Shown here piece by piece: positions 21,856 to 31,806 of a stretch of 64,000 nt of DNA (the first letter of the stretch is position 1; every line of letters begins with the position of its first letter). Location of the stretch: the NCBI GenBank assembly GCA_019915015.1, contig JAHBBC010000064.1:1-64000 (forward strand), read 5' to 3'. A program made the position numbers and the translations under genes. This DNA is from Auriscalpium vulgare. Its lineage: Eukaryota; Basidiomycota; Agaricomycetes; Russulales; Auriscalpiaceae. The notes beneath the pieces are model-generated. The model made no database searches and was not told the DNA's origin. It worked only from the letters and a program-made list of their open reading frames with translations.

Positions 21856-22626
21856 TTATGGGAGTAAGTCTCTGACTGACATACCATTCCGTGCGCCACC
21901 AAGAACCTTGCATCGGATGTGGATCGTTGAATTGTTGCGGATCGCTGCATCGTCCAAGACTTCATCATCACGTAGTTCTCCTAGATATCCATTCCTGTTT
22001 GTCGCGAGTGCAGAATAGGAACGCCGGCTTGAGCTCGGAAGTAGATGGCGGCAGCGCAGCTCGGACAGGACATCCCCGACTGTGTCTTGAGATGACCTCA
22101 CTAGCGAAAAAAATGTATCGGTTGGTCCACTTTGGGCGGATTGGGATGTGACGTACCGACTGCGATGCCCTTCACGCTCAGGCCGCTGACGAAGATATTG
22201 ATCCGATGAGCTCGTGCTATCGCCTTCTGCGCATAGCCCCGGTGCCGCGATGCGGGTGCATGGCAAAGCGGCGGCGCTGTCAGCATAGGCTCGACACCTG
22301 AAAGTCACCTTATTGAATATATGTGTCCCCGTTGATGAAGTCATACCGAACTAACATGCCAAAAGGACTCCGAGACCGAGCAGCTCAACAGTGCAGACGA
22401 GCGTAACAAGTGCATAGTATCGACACTCATAATCTCGTTGAAAGGTTACTGCAAGCCCAGATACCAAGAGAGCGAAGCAGGCAAAGACGACGTTCGAGAT
22501 GAAGCATATGTTGCGCCGGGACTCGTGGAGTCGTATGCGTCGTCTGAGATTGATCAACCTGGTCGAACGATGGCGACGACGGATGAGAGCGATGCGTCGG
22601 TATCTTACTGAGATAAGAGGGACCAT
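21856..22626 (-). CDS. Two-TM plus ubiquitin-like-fold protein, either separate or the 5' end of transposase B
   Basis: From ATG 22626, exon 1 has a very basic head (RRRHRSTRLINLRRR) and two hydrophobic segments (VVFACFALLVSGLAV and ALVTLVCTVELLGLGVLLA). A GTTAGT donor and CTTTCAG acceptor join it in frame to a second exon. After another intron (GTACGTC...CGCTAG) the product reads HRINIFVSGLSVKGIAVV, DTVGDVLSELRCR, GELRDDEVLDDAAI and STIHIRCKVLGG. Two strands, a helix, a 'DDEVLDDAAI' turn and a final strand ending in Gly-Gly resemble a ubiquitin-like beta-grasp fold. The gene may stop at 21856. Alternatively a GTATGT donor after 21885 and a GCCGCAG acceptor before 21696 fuse it in frame to the C2H2 finger of transposase B. 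The fold call is by eye. Confidence 0.5.
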
Positions 22627-22806
22627 GCAGGTTGGCGGCGCCCCCGGAACCCGAGAGCGAGCAGTAGTCAGTGGTCGCGGCGACTTGAGAGCACGACGCG
22701 TGTGCTGTGCAAGTTGCCGAAGCTCGGCATGCCGGCTGTTCTGGGTGACATTCCTTGCCGAGTCCTGCCGAGCTTGTTTGCAGAATTTCTTAGGAGCAGA
22801 ATGGAG

Positions 22807-22812
22807 AAGTCA
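22807..22812. repeat. Target-site duplication, left copy (AAGTCA)
   Basis: AAGTCA directly abuts the left terminal inverted repeat and is identical to the hexamer just outside the right one. Confidence 0.85.
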
Positions 22813-22845
22813 CAGGACCCCCGTAACTCACGCCAGGGGTATGAT
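22813..22845 (+). repeat. Left terminal inverted repeat (33 bp)
   Basis: Starts CAGGACCCCCGTAACTCA and ends GGGGTATGAT. It matches the reverse complement of 29644-29676 with a single difference (CACGCC here, CATGCC at the right end). Similarity stops sharply after position 33. Confidence 0.9.
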
Positions 22846-22853
22846 TTTCGCAC

Positions 22854-22989
22854 GGTAGCTAGACGGCGCTTTGCGCCGGAAGCTCTGAGGGGTCTGAGGT
22901 AGCTGGGGGCTAGAATTTGGGGCAAAAGTATGATCCTGATGGTGGTAGTTAGGGGCGCGGTGAACCGATGTCTGATCACAGAGGTAGTT
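22854..22989 (+). repeat. Left subterminal GGTAGYT motif array
   Basis: Four copies of GGTAGCT or GGTAGTT start at 22854, 22898, 22944 and 22983, all on the plus strand. The block GAGGGGTCTGAGG near 22886 and TATGATCC near 22930 also recur at the right end. Repeated subterminal motifs often bind transposase; that role is inferred. Confidence 0.55.
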
Positions 22990-23171
22990 GGACTAAGTAC
23001 TGGCGGCAGAAGATTTTGACCCCATAATTACCGGTATAATTCGTACAAGTTGAGACATTAGGTAGAAATTTACGTGGCCTGCTGCGTACGACATTCTACG
23101 ACAACGCCTCGGACCGAACCTGCTTCTTCTGTGCAGCGCATCACCCTCGCAGCCATCCCGGCATCGTGCCA

Positions 23172-26100
23172 ATGGATGAGTCCATCACAATCTACAACGA
23201 CGATGAAATACCTATGTTCCGTCCCGAATTATGGATCTCGCAAGGCAAAAGCTATCCCCAGAACCCACCGCCGGAGCTGCTGGCCTACATCGAGCAGCTC
23301 CTCAGGATTCCCAACGCTCCCGAGACTTCTTTGCTCCCCAGCGGCACCGAGGATGTTCATTCCTTCGTATCTACACCACTCCCTCGTCGCGATCAGCAGC
23401 TCATACACCCCTCAACCAAAGCTGTTTTTAGCCATGACGTGGCAGTCTTCCCCATAACCACACTTACAAAATCACGAAGCCTTCCTACGGATGCCTTCGT
23501 GGACAAGCTTGCTGCACTCGCACCGCAGGCCATCCTGGATGGCGCACAATCAATCATGGACCCACGATATGCAAGTGGTGCATCCCCGCTGTGGATGATC
23601 ACTTACTGGCAACGGATGCGTACGGTCCTCCTGGCACAGGAGACGTGGACGGCGAGCGTGCGGTGGCTGCTACAAGTCGCTGACGGTTCTATGGAAAGCG
23701 AACGCACTGTTGCTCTTATCCACTCGCTTCCCTGGCGCCAGCAACTCATGATACCCGGTGCCGCCACATTTACGACAACATCAGCCCTTGCTCCGCTGTT
23801 ATCAGACGGCCTTCTCACCGACACCATCGTTGACATGATGCTCATGTGGTTGAGAAGCCGCGTTCGGAGCACGCCAGGAATTGCCAACAACTTCGAGATC
23901 GCCGGACACGAGTTCTGGAATGCAATTTCAAAGATCACAGTAATAGAAGACCTGTTCCCCGACTCACCTCGTTACCTCAAGAGAATTGAAGACGATCTGC
24001 GCACCCATAGGAAGGTACTCCTCTTCCCTGTTTTCCTCGCCAAATACAAGCATTTTGTTGTCGTGAAGATCGACGGTCAAGCGGAAACAATATCCTATGG
24101 TGAGTACGTTACTATGTCGCCAATGGGAATGCAATCTTACCATTCCTGTGAAACAAGGCGACGGCCTTTACCATCAGGGACTGCGCCTGCCTAAAGACAT
24201 CGAGAAGAAATTGCTCTGGTGGACGCGTGTCAAATTCGGCATTGAGTACAAGTGGGAGGGACAGTCGCTTACGACAGCGAGACAGACAGATCACGTATCG
24301 TGTGGCGTGATCGCCGTGAATGCGGTCGCACACGAAACACTGGGCTGGCAGCTTTGGGATGATTCAAGGCGCCACGTCGAACGGTTGGCGTGGTTCGAGA
24401 GGCTCGCTGCCGACCATATTCAATCGGTACGCTATATTTTGCTCATTAGCGACATGAGGACGACGATACTCAGGTGCTCTGCGCAGGTATCAAGTCATCA
24501 GCGACGGTCTGATGCTGTGACAGGCGGCGCCGGACGCGATGAGCCTGTTGCGCATCATATCCCTCGCGGGATGGCCCACCTTCTAAATCCTCAAGCTTCC
24601 GAACCCGGCGAGTCGACCAGAGATGCTGAATGTCTACTTGAAGGATTCAGTCCAGAGGTGGAAGAAAAGCAGATGGGGCGACGCGGAGACATGGACGAAG
24701 GCAGCAAATACGATCCGTCAATTCCACCTCTGTCAATGCCACCTTCTCCTACATCATCATATTCAGTACTTGCATCTGCTAGTGGCTATGACAGCGACTG
24801 CGACGACATACCTATGCCCGATACCACCGATACCAGCTGCGCATACGGCCGGTCGTTGCTCTCTCCATCCACTGTCGACGATGATCTCCCACCAGTTCCG
24901 CGTGGTGGAATGCTGGACCAGGATGGGCCTGGCAGTATCACAGAATGGAGAAGCCATTTGGAAAATGGGACTTCTGATGCTGCGTCAATGTCGTCAAGAA
25001 GGGTGTCGTCGGTGGGAAGTGAGGCGGAGGATTGCGCATCCGATGGAAGTCGACTGTCAAGGGCATCTAAGAAGATCATCAGTTCCATTGGGACGACACT
25101 GAAGGCTGCGCGGGGCTTACTGAAAAGGCGGAGGAAAGGGAGCTCGAGCGCAGACGACAAGACGGCTGCGAGCGCGAGTGAAGCAACAAGCGCTCAATCT
25201 GACCACGACTCAGAGGCTCAGGCGCCTATCCATCCTGCAAAACGCACACGCACTGTCCCTGGGCCCATTCATCCGTTCTTCGCGCCCAAGGGAAAGAATA
25301 AGGATGTCATTGCTACCGTGTCTGCAAGCACCGCAAGCGCTGATGTTGGGCCATCGTCTGGAGCAATCAGCACGCGCCTGGCCAATTCCTTCGTCAAACG
25401 CGGTAGGGACGACAACTCAAAGGCGTATACCAAATTCAAGGAGAAAATCCTTGCGCTTGACGACATGGCCGAGTTCTGTCTAGACGATGTTCGGAAGGTC
25501 CGATGCTCTCGATGCAACAAGTACATGCTTATGACTGGGGCGTATCACACCAAGGCATTCAAACAGCACCAGAAAGTTTGCAAGGGCACAATGCGATCAC
25601 ATACACTGGGCCACATCTGGGCATCAACCTCATCGACGCAGGCCCCCGCTCCGAGAATGATAGATCGTCCTTGTTTCGGACTTCGCGCAGCAAAATACGC
25701 TCGTGTGCGTCAATATTTGGAGCGCACACCATACGGCGGGGGCGGCGGGCCTTCCCTCGCCGATTTGGCGTTAGAGTTGTATTCGGCACCAGATTATCGT
25801 TCGTTGGATAAGGCCAGAAAGCAAGTAGTCGACACGGAGCAAGAGCATCGGTGGCAGTGGAAGAACTATCGGTCGCCTCCCCTTCATGTCCTTGCGACAG
25901 ATTGTCTTCGCACTGTAAGGGTGCCGGAAGAGTCAACTGAGGATGTTACTTGTGTCAACTGCCTCGCTCTGCTGCATGTCCACGTATTCCAGAATGCGAC
26001 TCGCAAGCCAGTCCCCGAGCCTAAGAATCGCCGCTTCACCCCCAATCATGCTCAGAAAGACGACATACAGGCCCTCCATCGATATGCTCTTACTCATCCC

Positions 26101-29100
26101 GACCTTGCACCTCTTCTGGAGGCATACGAAGATGTCAGTAGCTTCAAGTTCATAGTATCCCCACGTTACAGCTTCTGATCATTGTCTGCACAGAACCCTC
26201 ATAGTGCATGCCTAGTCTTCGCAAGAGGCGTTATCGAGGGCAAGCATGGCAATTCCTTGTTTGTCGCCTTGATGAACGATCTCGTCAAGAAGAAAGATTT
26301 AGAAGAACGAGGTGTCCCTTTGAACGGCATGCGATATTCAGCCATGACATTGGAGTGGGCGCAAATTATCCACGTCTTAAGCCCGCGAGCATATGAATCC
26401 ATGATGAATGTGCTACCCGTACCCGCAGAACGGACACTCCAGTCAGTGTTTACAAGATTGCATTGATACAATTGACTGATAAATGACCCGAAGGAAACGT
26501 CGTGCGCACGAAGTGCAGTTTCCCATCGGCATCACAGAGGCAACATTTGAATTTATCTACGAACGGCTGAAATCATTGGACTACCTTGTGGGTCCCGTTG
26601 GCCTCGCATGTGATGATACGAAGCTGCTAGAGTCTTTGAGGCCTCACTGGGACCCAATACGAAAGTGCTACGTGCTTCTAGGGAGTCCTGGCGATCCCGT
26701 CGTCGTGAGCGACATCAACACACTCGATGCCCTCATCCGCACCAGGAAGATCGAGAAGGCTAAGAAGGTATGAGTTCTACGAATACTTCGGAGGCATGCA
26801 GCTCACCGACACATGCCAGATACGCGTATGGACCCTCCAGATCCCTCTTCCCGGCGTTCCGACTATCGTCGTTGCGGCGCTCCCTATCTCAGAGTCAAAC
26901 TCGGCGGAGCAACTGTTCGTCCACCTGGAATTAATATTGAATGGCCTTCTCTCCCGCAAGATCAACGTTGTATCCTACGCCGCAGACGGCACGGCTGTCG
27001 AGCGCTCCCTTCAACGTCTCCTGGTCGCTCACGCCGTTGCGTACATTGACTACACCCTCAGGCACCCTATTCGCTCACATCGTGACATCAACCTCCACAT
27101 TCCTCTCATCGGCGCAGGGCGACAGCCTGTCGCACTCATTCAAGATTCGAACCATGGGCGCAAGACGTACCGGAACAACGCATTCTCAGGTGCCCGGATA
27201 CTTACTTTGGGCAGCTATACGACGTCGTACAGCCACTTCCGCCTTGCAGCAATTGAAGCAACAGGGACATTGTTTCGGAGGGATGTCGAGAAACTTGATC
27301 GACAAGACGACAATGCTGCGACCCGTCTCTTCTCCGGTCATACGCTAGCATGGTTCACCAACGAGCATCGTGAAATGGTCGGCTCGATTATCTACCTCTT
27401 TGTGTTTGGAGAGCTCGTGGATGCATACCAGAATCGATCGATCCCAATTATCGAACGTGTTCGCATGGTGCTGCGTGCGCACTTCTTCATGGAAATGTGG
27501 ACCGACTTCATGGACATCGCGGGCTACCGAAAAGCTCAACACTTCATATCTCCCGAGGCACGCGACATCACAAACTTCCTAGTCGTTGGTTTCCTTCAGT
27601 TGGTGATCATCTATCGGGACCACCTCGACGGCAGATACCCATTGCTGCCCTGGCTTCTATCAACCGAAGTCTGTGAGCATGTCTTCGGCATTTGTCGACA
27701 GCTTGTGAAGGACTTCACCTTGCAAGACTTCTATCATATGATTCCGAAGCTCTCAGTCCGCTTGCGCGAGCATCTCTTCCTTGCAAAGACATCTGAGGGC
27801 AAGGAAAGAGCGAATGGATACAATCATACCTATACCGACAATCGACATCTCGACCTCCATGCCCTCTCCACATTCCCTTCTGATCACGACATTGAGCAAG
27901 CAACACAACAGGCCCATTCGGAGGCAGCGAATCTGTGGGACGCTCTCGTACTAGACCCGGATTTTCTGGACAAATTGCAGAATCAAGCTCACCGTGTTCG
28001 CGCATTCCCATCGTTGTCGAGTTGGTATTCGCAGGAGGCTTGGGATGCAATCTATGGCCAGTCCGATTCCGAAGACGAGGGTCCTGAGATGGACGAAGAC
28101 GAGCCCGAGATGCTCCAGATTGAAAATGGGTTGAAGAAGGCAGAGAATGCAGACGGAGTTGGTGCGGTCTTCGACCAGCAGTTGAACGATTTGACTTGCG
28201 CAGCAGCTGCCTTATGCGTCCAGAGCACTGTCGACATGTTCGTGTTTTGTCCTCCTCTCACCGCCGATAGATCTTACAGAGTCTAACCCTCACATTACTA
28301 GACTGCAATTGCCTGAAGACACAGCGGATGCAACACGCAAAGACGCTGCACATATAGGGAAGATCCTCGCCCAGTCGCTCCCTGCTGTGTCCGACCCCGA
28401 CGAGCGCAGGACCTTCCAGGACACAGTGATCTCTGCTGAATTCGATCTCGAACAGCTCGCAGTCATCCGCCGGTCGCATCATACCAGACAGGCTGAGAAA
28501 GGTGTCCGAACAAAGGCCTTCAAGTCCTCGGAAGATCTACCACCTTCCTCTGATAACGGTCCACCCGCCCAGTCAACGCTCTCCGAGAAAAAACGCCTTC
28601 TGCAGTTGGTCAAGGATGTTCTCAAGCGTCAAGAAGAGCGCGGTGTTACAGAGCGCGGTGTTACCACGGGCGCGGGTCGGTCGATGCGCTGGCGGCAGCC
28701 AGCTGCGGGCGGTCGAGACGGAGCAATCAACGGCGAAGAAGCTGTTGCTCCTGCACCAGGGACGGCTGCAAACGCGGCTGAGGTCGCTGCAAATGCATCG
28801 TATCAGGTGCGTCTGCTAGTGTTGTATGAGTGCACATACATGGTATTGACGTCCGCCAGGCTGAACGGAGGCGAGCAGCGATCTTCGCAAAGCATCACGT
28901 CCCCAAGGTCGCACACTCGGCCAATGTCACGCCGCTCAAACACCTCTACGCTGCTCACACTGGCATGCCGCCTTCTTATGGCTTGGTTCTTGTTGATGAG
29001 GCAATCTGCCTTGCAGAAGGTGCGTCGTAATCTTCAACATGACTCGGCATGCGCTGATGGCTGGTTAGTCCTGACCATGTACGAGAAGTCGGCCGGTAAG

Positions 29101-29436
29101 AACGGCAAACATGGTTGGGCTTCGGACACGTCTCGCATCACCGCTCTTTCTTACATCGCTGTGAGACTGTTCAAGCCGGTCCGACACAACCAATTCTCCC
29201 TCGCCGATCCTAGCAAGATCCCTCGGTTCGCCTTCCTGAAACCGTCCTACTTCCTGTATGCCCTCGACCATCCCCTCCAAACCTCGGGCTCAACACTAGC
29301 TTTGGTAAAATCTGATGGCGCGTGCTATGTCGCCCTCAAGCAGAACGTCGCGAATATCGCTCGTGCTATCAAGGAGCTTAGTGGGAGGGTCAAGGCGGGT
29401 CTTGAACAGGCGGGTGACGATGAACCAGATGAATAG
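23172..29436 (+). CDS. Ulp1-type cysteine protease joined to a transposase-like region
   Basis: About 1,950 residues if all exons form one gene, from ATG 23172 to TAG 29434-29436. The N-terminal ~450 residues contain a Ulp1/SENP (C48) protease core: His in KHFVVVKID, Asp in ISYGDGL (across a GTGAGT intron), Cys in TDHVSCGVIAVN. Then follow a Ser-rich linker, a Cys/His knuckle (VRCSRCNKYMLM ... HTKAFKQHQKVC) and a second CVNC motif. The transposase-like region reads VQFPIGITEATFEF, PLPGVPTIVVAALPIS, IQDSNHGRKTYRNNAFSGAR, VEKLDRQDDNAATRLFS, STEVCEHVFGICRQLVKDFT. It ends with PRFAFLKPSYFLYALDHPL and VALKQNVANIARAI. Six further junctions (such as GTCAGT...CTGCACAG near 26140-26190 and GTTCGT...TTACTAG near 28230-28302) keep frame. 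The gene could also be split in two, protease and transposase. Family common in agaricomycetes, name unknown to me. Confidence 0.75.
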
Positions 29437-29546
29437 GTCAGTTTGACAGGCCTCTGCGCATCCGTAGTACATCCCCTCCTGCCTGCACGCAAAGCGGAGC
29501 TTTTTACAATAAACTACGATTTTTTTGAAGCTATGATCCTATCCGT

Positions 29547-29628
29547 GGTAGCTACGGACCCCAAACGGAGGTCTGAGGGGCGAATGGTAGCTGGAAGGGG
29601 TCGCGAGCCGCAAAAAAAAATGGTAGTT
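29547..29628 (+). repeat. Right subterminal GGTAGYT motif array
   Basis: Three copies start at 29547, 29586 and 29622, on the same strand as the left array even though the terminal repeats are inverted. A GGTCTGAGGGG block lies between them, echoing the left end. Confidence 0.55.
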
Positions 29629-29643
29629 GACCCCGTTTGGCGG

Positions 29644-29676
29644 ATCATACCCCTGGCATGAGTTACGGGGGTCCTG
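29644..29676 (-). repeat. Right terminal inverted repeat (33 bp)
   Basis: Reverse complement of the left repeat with one mismatch; ends GGGGGTCCTG on the plus strand, immediately followed by AAGTCA. Confidence 0.9.
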
Positions 29677-29682
29677 AAGTCA
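29677..29682. repeat. Target-site duplication, right copy (AAGTCA)
   Basis: Exact copy of the hexamer at 22807-22812, directly outside the right terminal repeat. Confidence 0.85.
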
Positions 29683-29992
29683 CGCAGAATGGTTGATTTG
29701 CAGAATTTCAGCGATCAATCATCAAAATTCTTAGTGCATCAAATAAGTGAATATCTTAGGAGGCGCTGCTCTTGAGAATTCCGGAAAATAGCGTCTGCCC
29801 GTGTAGGAGTTGATGATCTCGGAAAGATGCGGTCGGGTTGGCGGTGTACCCACCAGATTTTGTAATATGGACCAAAACAGGTGCGTACAGAGCCGAGGTT
29901 GCTGTGATTGACAGGTGTACGTTCTGATGGTGTGATGTCTGCCTTGCAGGACCGGCCATGGCTGGAATGCACAGCCCATCATCGACGACAGG
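29683..29992. promoter_or_regulatory. Spacer between the transposon and the F-box gene
   Basis: Only 310 bp separate the transposon end from the F-box start codon, so the element sits in or next to this gene's promoter. No TATA box is obvious. Confidence 0.45.
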
Positions 29993-31510
29993 ATGCAGCA
30001 CAACGCGGCGCCCGCGCACCGTGACATATCCGCTCTTCCAGACGAGCTTCTCTCCCGCATTCTCTTTGACTACGCCATAGAAATGGACATTTTTTCGCCG
30101 CGCTGGACCGGCATCATGCTCGTGTGCCGGCGCTGGGCATGCGTCGCGACCGGCTACGCCAAGCTCTGGTCCTACGTGGACCTTTGCGACGGCTTGAGTA
30201 CTCGTGCGGAGATGCAGCTCTGCAGGTCCCAGGAGCACGAGCTGGCTTTGTTCGGCAATTATAGGACCGATGGCGTCGCGTTCGATACCGTTCTGCGGGT
30301 CCATGGACACCGTGTCCGCTCGCTCAACATCGAAGCCGAGGCTGCCACTCTCGACAGCGCATTTATGCGTTTCAAAGCACTCCCCATCCTCGAATCCTTG
30401 GTCCTTGACGTCACACGAGGCTGGGCCTACCGCCTGCCGGACCTAATCCTTGGCGCAGTGCGCCTCCGCAGCATATGCTTGTACGGTGCCATCCATCATG
30501 CTGGCTGGACCGGCATGTCCAACCTCACAGAGCTGAAAATCCAACCTTACGACGATATCCCCATCCCGACATTCGACGACATCTTCTCGCTGTTGTATCG
30601 GTGTCCGCAGCTCCGTACGCTCGCTCTGGACAATTGCGTACCCACCAGCACGGATGGCGCGATGCCGGCCTGTGAACGCATTCCTACACAACTCTCCGTC
30701 CTGGAGGACCTCGAACTGGGAGGGGCTGCGGAGGACCTTCACTATTTCCTTCAGGGCCTCCTCGTCCCGTCAACGGCTGCCCTTCGTCTCATAATTCGTC
30801 GAGGGTCTAGGGACAAGCATCTCTCCGGACTCCTGAATGCAATTCGGCTGCATCTACGCGGTCCTGGCGCACCACCGTTGCGCTCCATCGGAATCGAGAG
30901 TGAGCCCGGCTGGGAGACCACGATCCGAGGCGACACAGCGTTCCGCACCTCTGCCGACTACGTCCACTTCAGCATGACCTTCATTCCAGACAAGGGTGAC
31001 CGCGGGGTGCGCAAATTCCTCTCGAAGACCTTGAATGCCATGCCCCTGGAGTCCGCCGCGCACCTCTTTGCCGCCCCATGTCCCACGCAACAGCTCTCGA
31101 AGACGACGTGGCGCGCGGTATTCGAGCGCCTCCCGCACGTAGCGACCGTCGAGACCGCCATGGGCACATGTATGCTTCATGTCGTCGGTGGCCTCGTTGC
31201 AAAACGCTCTAGTGCGTGGGGAAGGCGGGGCCACGCGGTCCAGCCCACTCGTTTGCGTCTAGTCGCGCAGGAAGACGCTCCTACGCCGGCGCGGGTGCTC
31301 GAGGAATTGGACGCGCTGCTCTCGGCGTATATGGCCATGGAAGTGCCGTGCAAGCCCGCGGGCACGCCCCTTGGGAGCCTGGACGTGGTGGGCATCAATG
31401 GGCCGGGAGACGATGTGTATGCGTTCGGGAAGCGGCTGCGTTCTCGTGTGGGGCAGCTCACCGTCGATGGCGAGACGTGGGATTCTGCTTGGGGCCTCTC
31501 AACTCGTTGA
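29993..31510 (+). CDS. F-box family protein (copy 1), closest intact relative of the pseudogene
   Basis: A single open exon of 505 residues. The F-box is at residues ~11-55: ISALPDELLSRILFDYAIEM, then WTGIMLVCRRWACVATGYAKLWSYV. F-box proteins bind Skp1 and select substrates for SCF ubiquitin ligases. Downstream is the degenerate leucine-rich-like region of this fungal family: LRSICLYGAIHHAGW, TFDDIFSLLYRCPQLRTLAL, LEDLELGG, PSTAALRL, APPLRSIGI, TTWRAVFERLPHVATVE, KPAGTPLGSL and LRSRVGQLTVDGETWDS. Unlike the other intact copies it shows no helical N-terminal leader and no tiny first exon; an upstream exon is possible but not evident. The start is chosen because it directly precedes the F-box. 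The substrate is unknown. Confidence 0.8.
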   Translation: MQHNAAPAHRDISALPDELLSRILFDYAIEMDIFSPRWTGIMLVCRRWACVATGYAKLWSYVDLCDGLSTRAEMQLCRSQEHELALFGNYRTDGVAFDTVLRVHGHRVRSLNIEAEAATLDSAFMRFKALPILESLVLDVTRGWAYRLPDLILGAVRLRSICLYGAIHHAGWTGMSNLTELKIQPYDDIPIPTFDDIFSLLYRCPQLRTLALDNCVPTSTDGAMPACERIPTQLSVLEDLELGGAAEDLHYFLQGLLVPSTAALRLIIRRGSRDKHLSGLLNAIRLHLRGPGAPPLRSIGIESEPGWETTIRGDTAFRTSADYVHFSMTFIPDKGDRGVRKFLSKTLNAMPLESAAHLFAAPCPTQQLSKTTWRAVFERLPHVATVETAMGTCMLHVVGGLVAKRSSAWGRRGHAVQPTRLRLVAQEDAPTPARVLEELDALLSAYMAMEVPCKPAGTPLGSLDVVGINGPGDDVYAFGKRLRSRVGQLTVDGETWDSAWGLSTR

Positions 31511-31806
31511 TGGAATACGCGGCCACGGCGCCTGCGTGTGGCACGTTGTGAACCTTTTGTGTTGTGCGTTGTGTGGAGGCTATACAGTAATCGTGGGCGT
31601 TGTTGTGTGGGTACGCAACCACCGCATTGAACAAACGTGCGGGGCCGCAACGCTAATCTAGATGCGGCAAGACCTTATATAAAAGCCTGGCATTGTGTTA
31701 GCATGGCTTGTCAATCTTGACTGCCTACTACTCTCATCGACAACAGCTCATACATCGACGACTCTGCGCGCAACGCAGTAGCAGCATACATACTACACAG
31801 GCCAGT
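31511..31806. promoter_or_regulatory. Spacer upstream of F-box copy 2
   Basis: A TTATATAAAAG sequence at about 31674-31684 lies roughly 125 bp before the start codon at 31807 and is a reasonable TATA element. Confidence 0.5.

Larger units (their letters stand above)
22813..29676 (+). mobile_element. Complete DNA transposon, 6864 bp, with 33-bp TIRs and 6-bp target duplication
   Basis: The ends are inverted copies starting CAGGACCCCCGTAACTCA and matching at 32 of 33 positions (22813-22845 and 29644-29676). They are flanked by identical AAGTCA hexamers at 22807-22812 and 29677-29682, the expected target-site duplication. Between the ends lies one plus-strand gene region (23172-29436) whose exons join without lesion. 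Subterminal DNA carries repeated GGTAGYT motifs. Perfect flanking duplication and intact coding capacity suggest recent insertion. The 6-bp duplication does not fit hAT, P or Mutator elements (8-11 bp) or CACTA (2-3 bp); the superfamily is not assigned. Confidence 0.9.
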
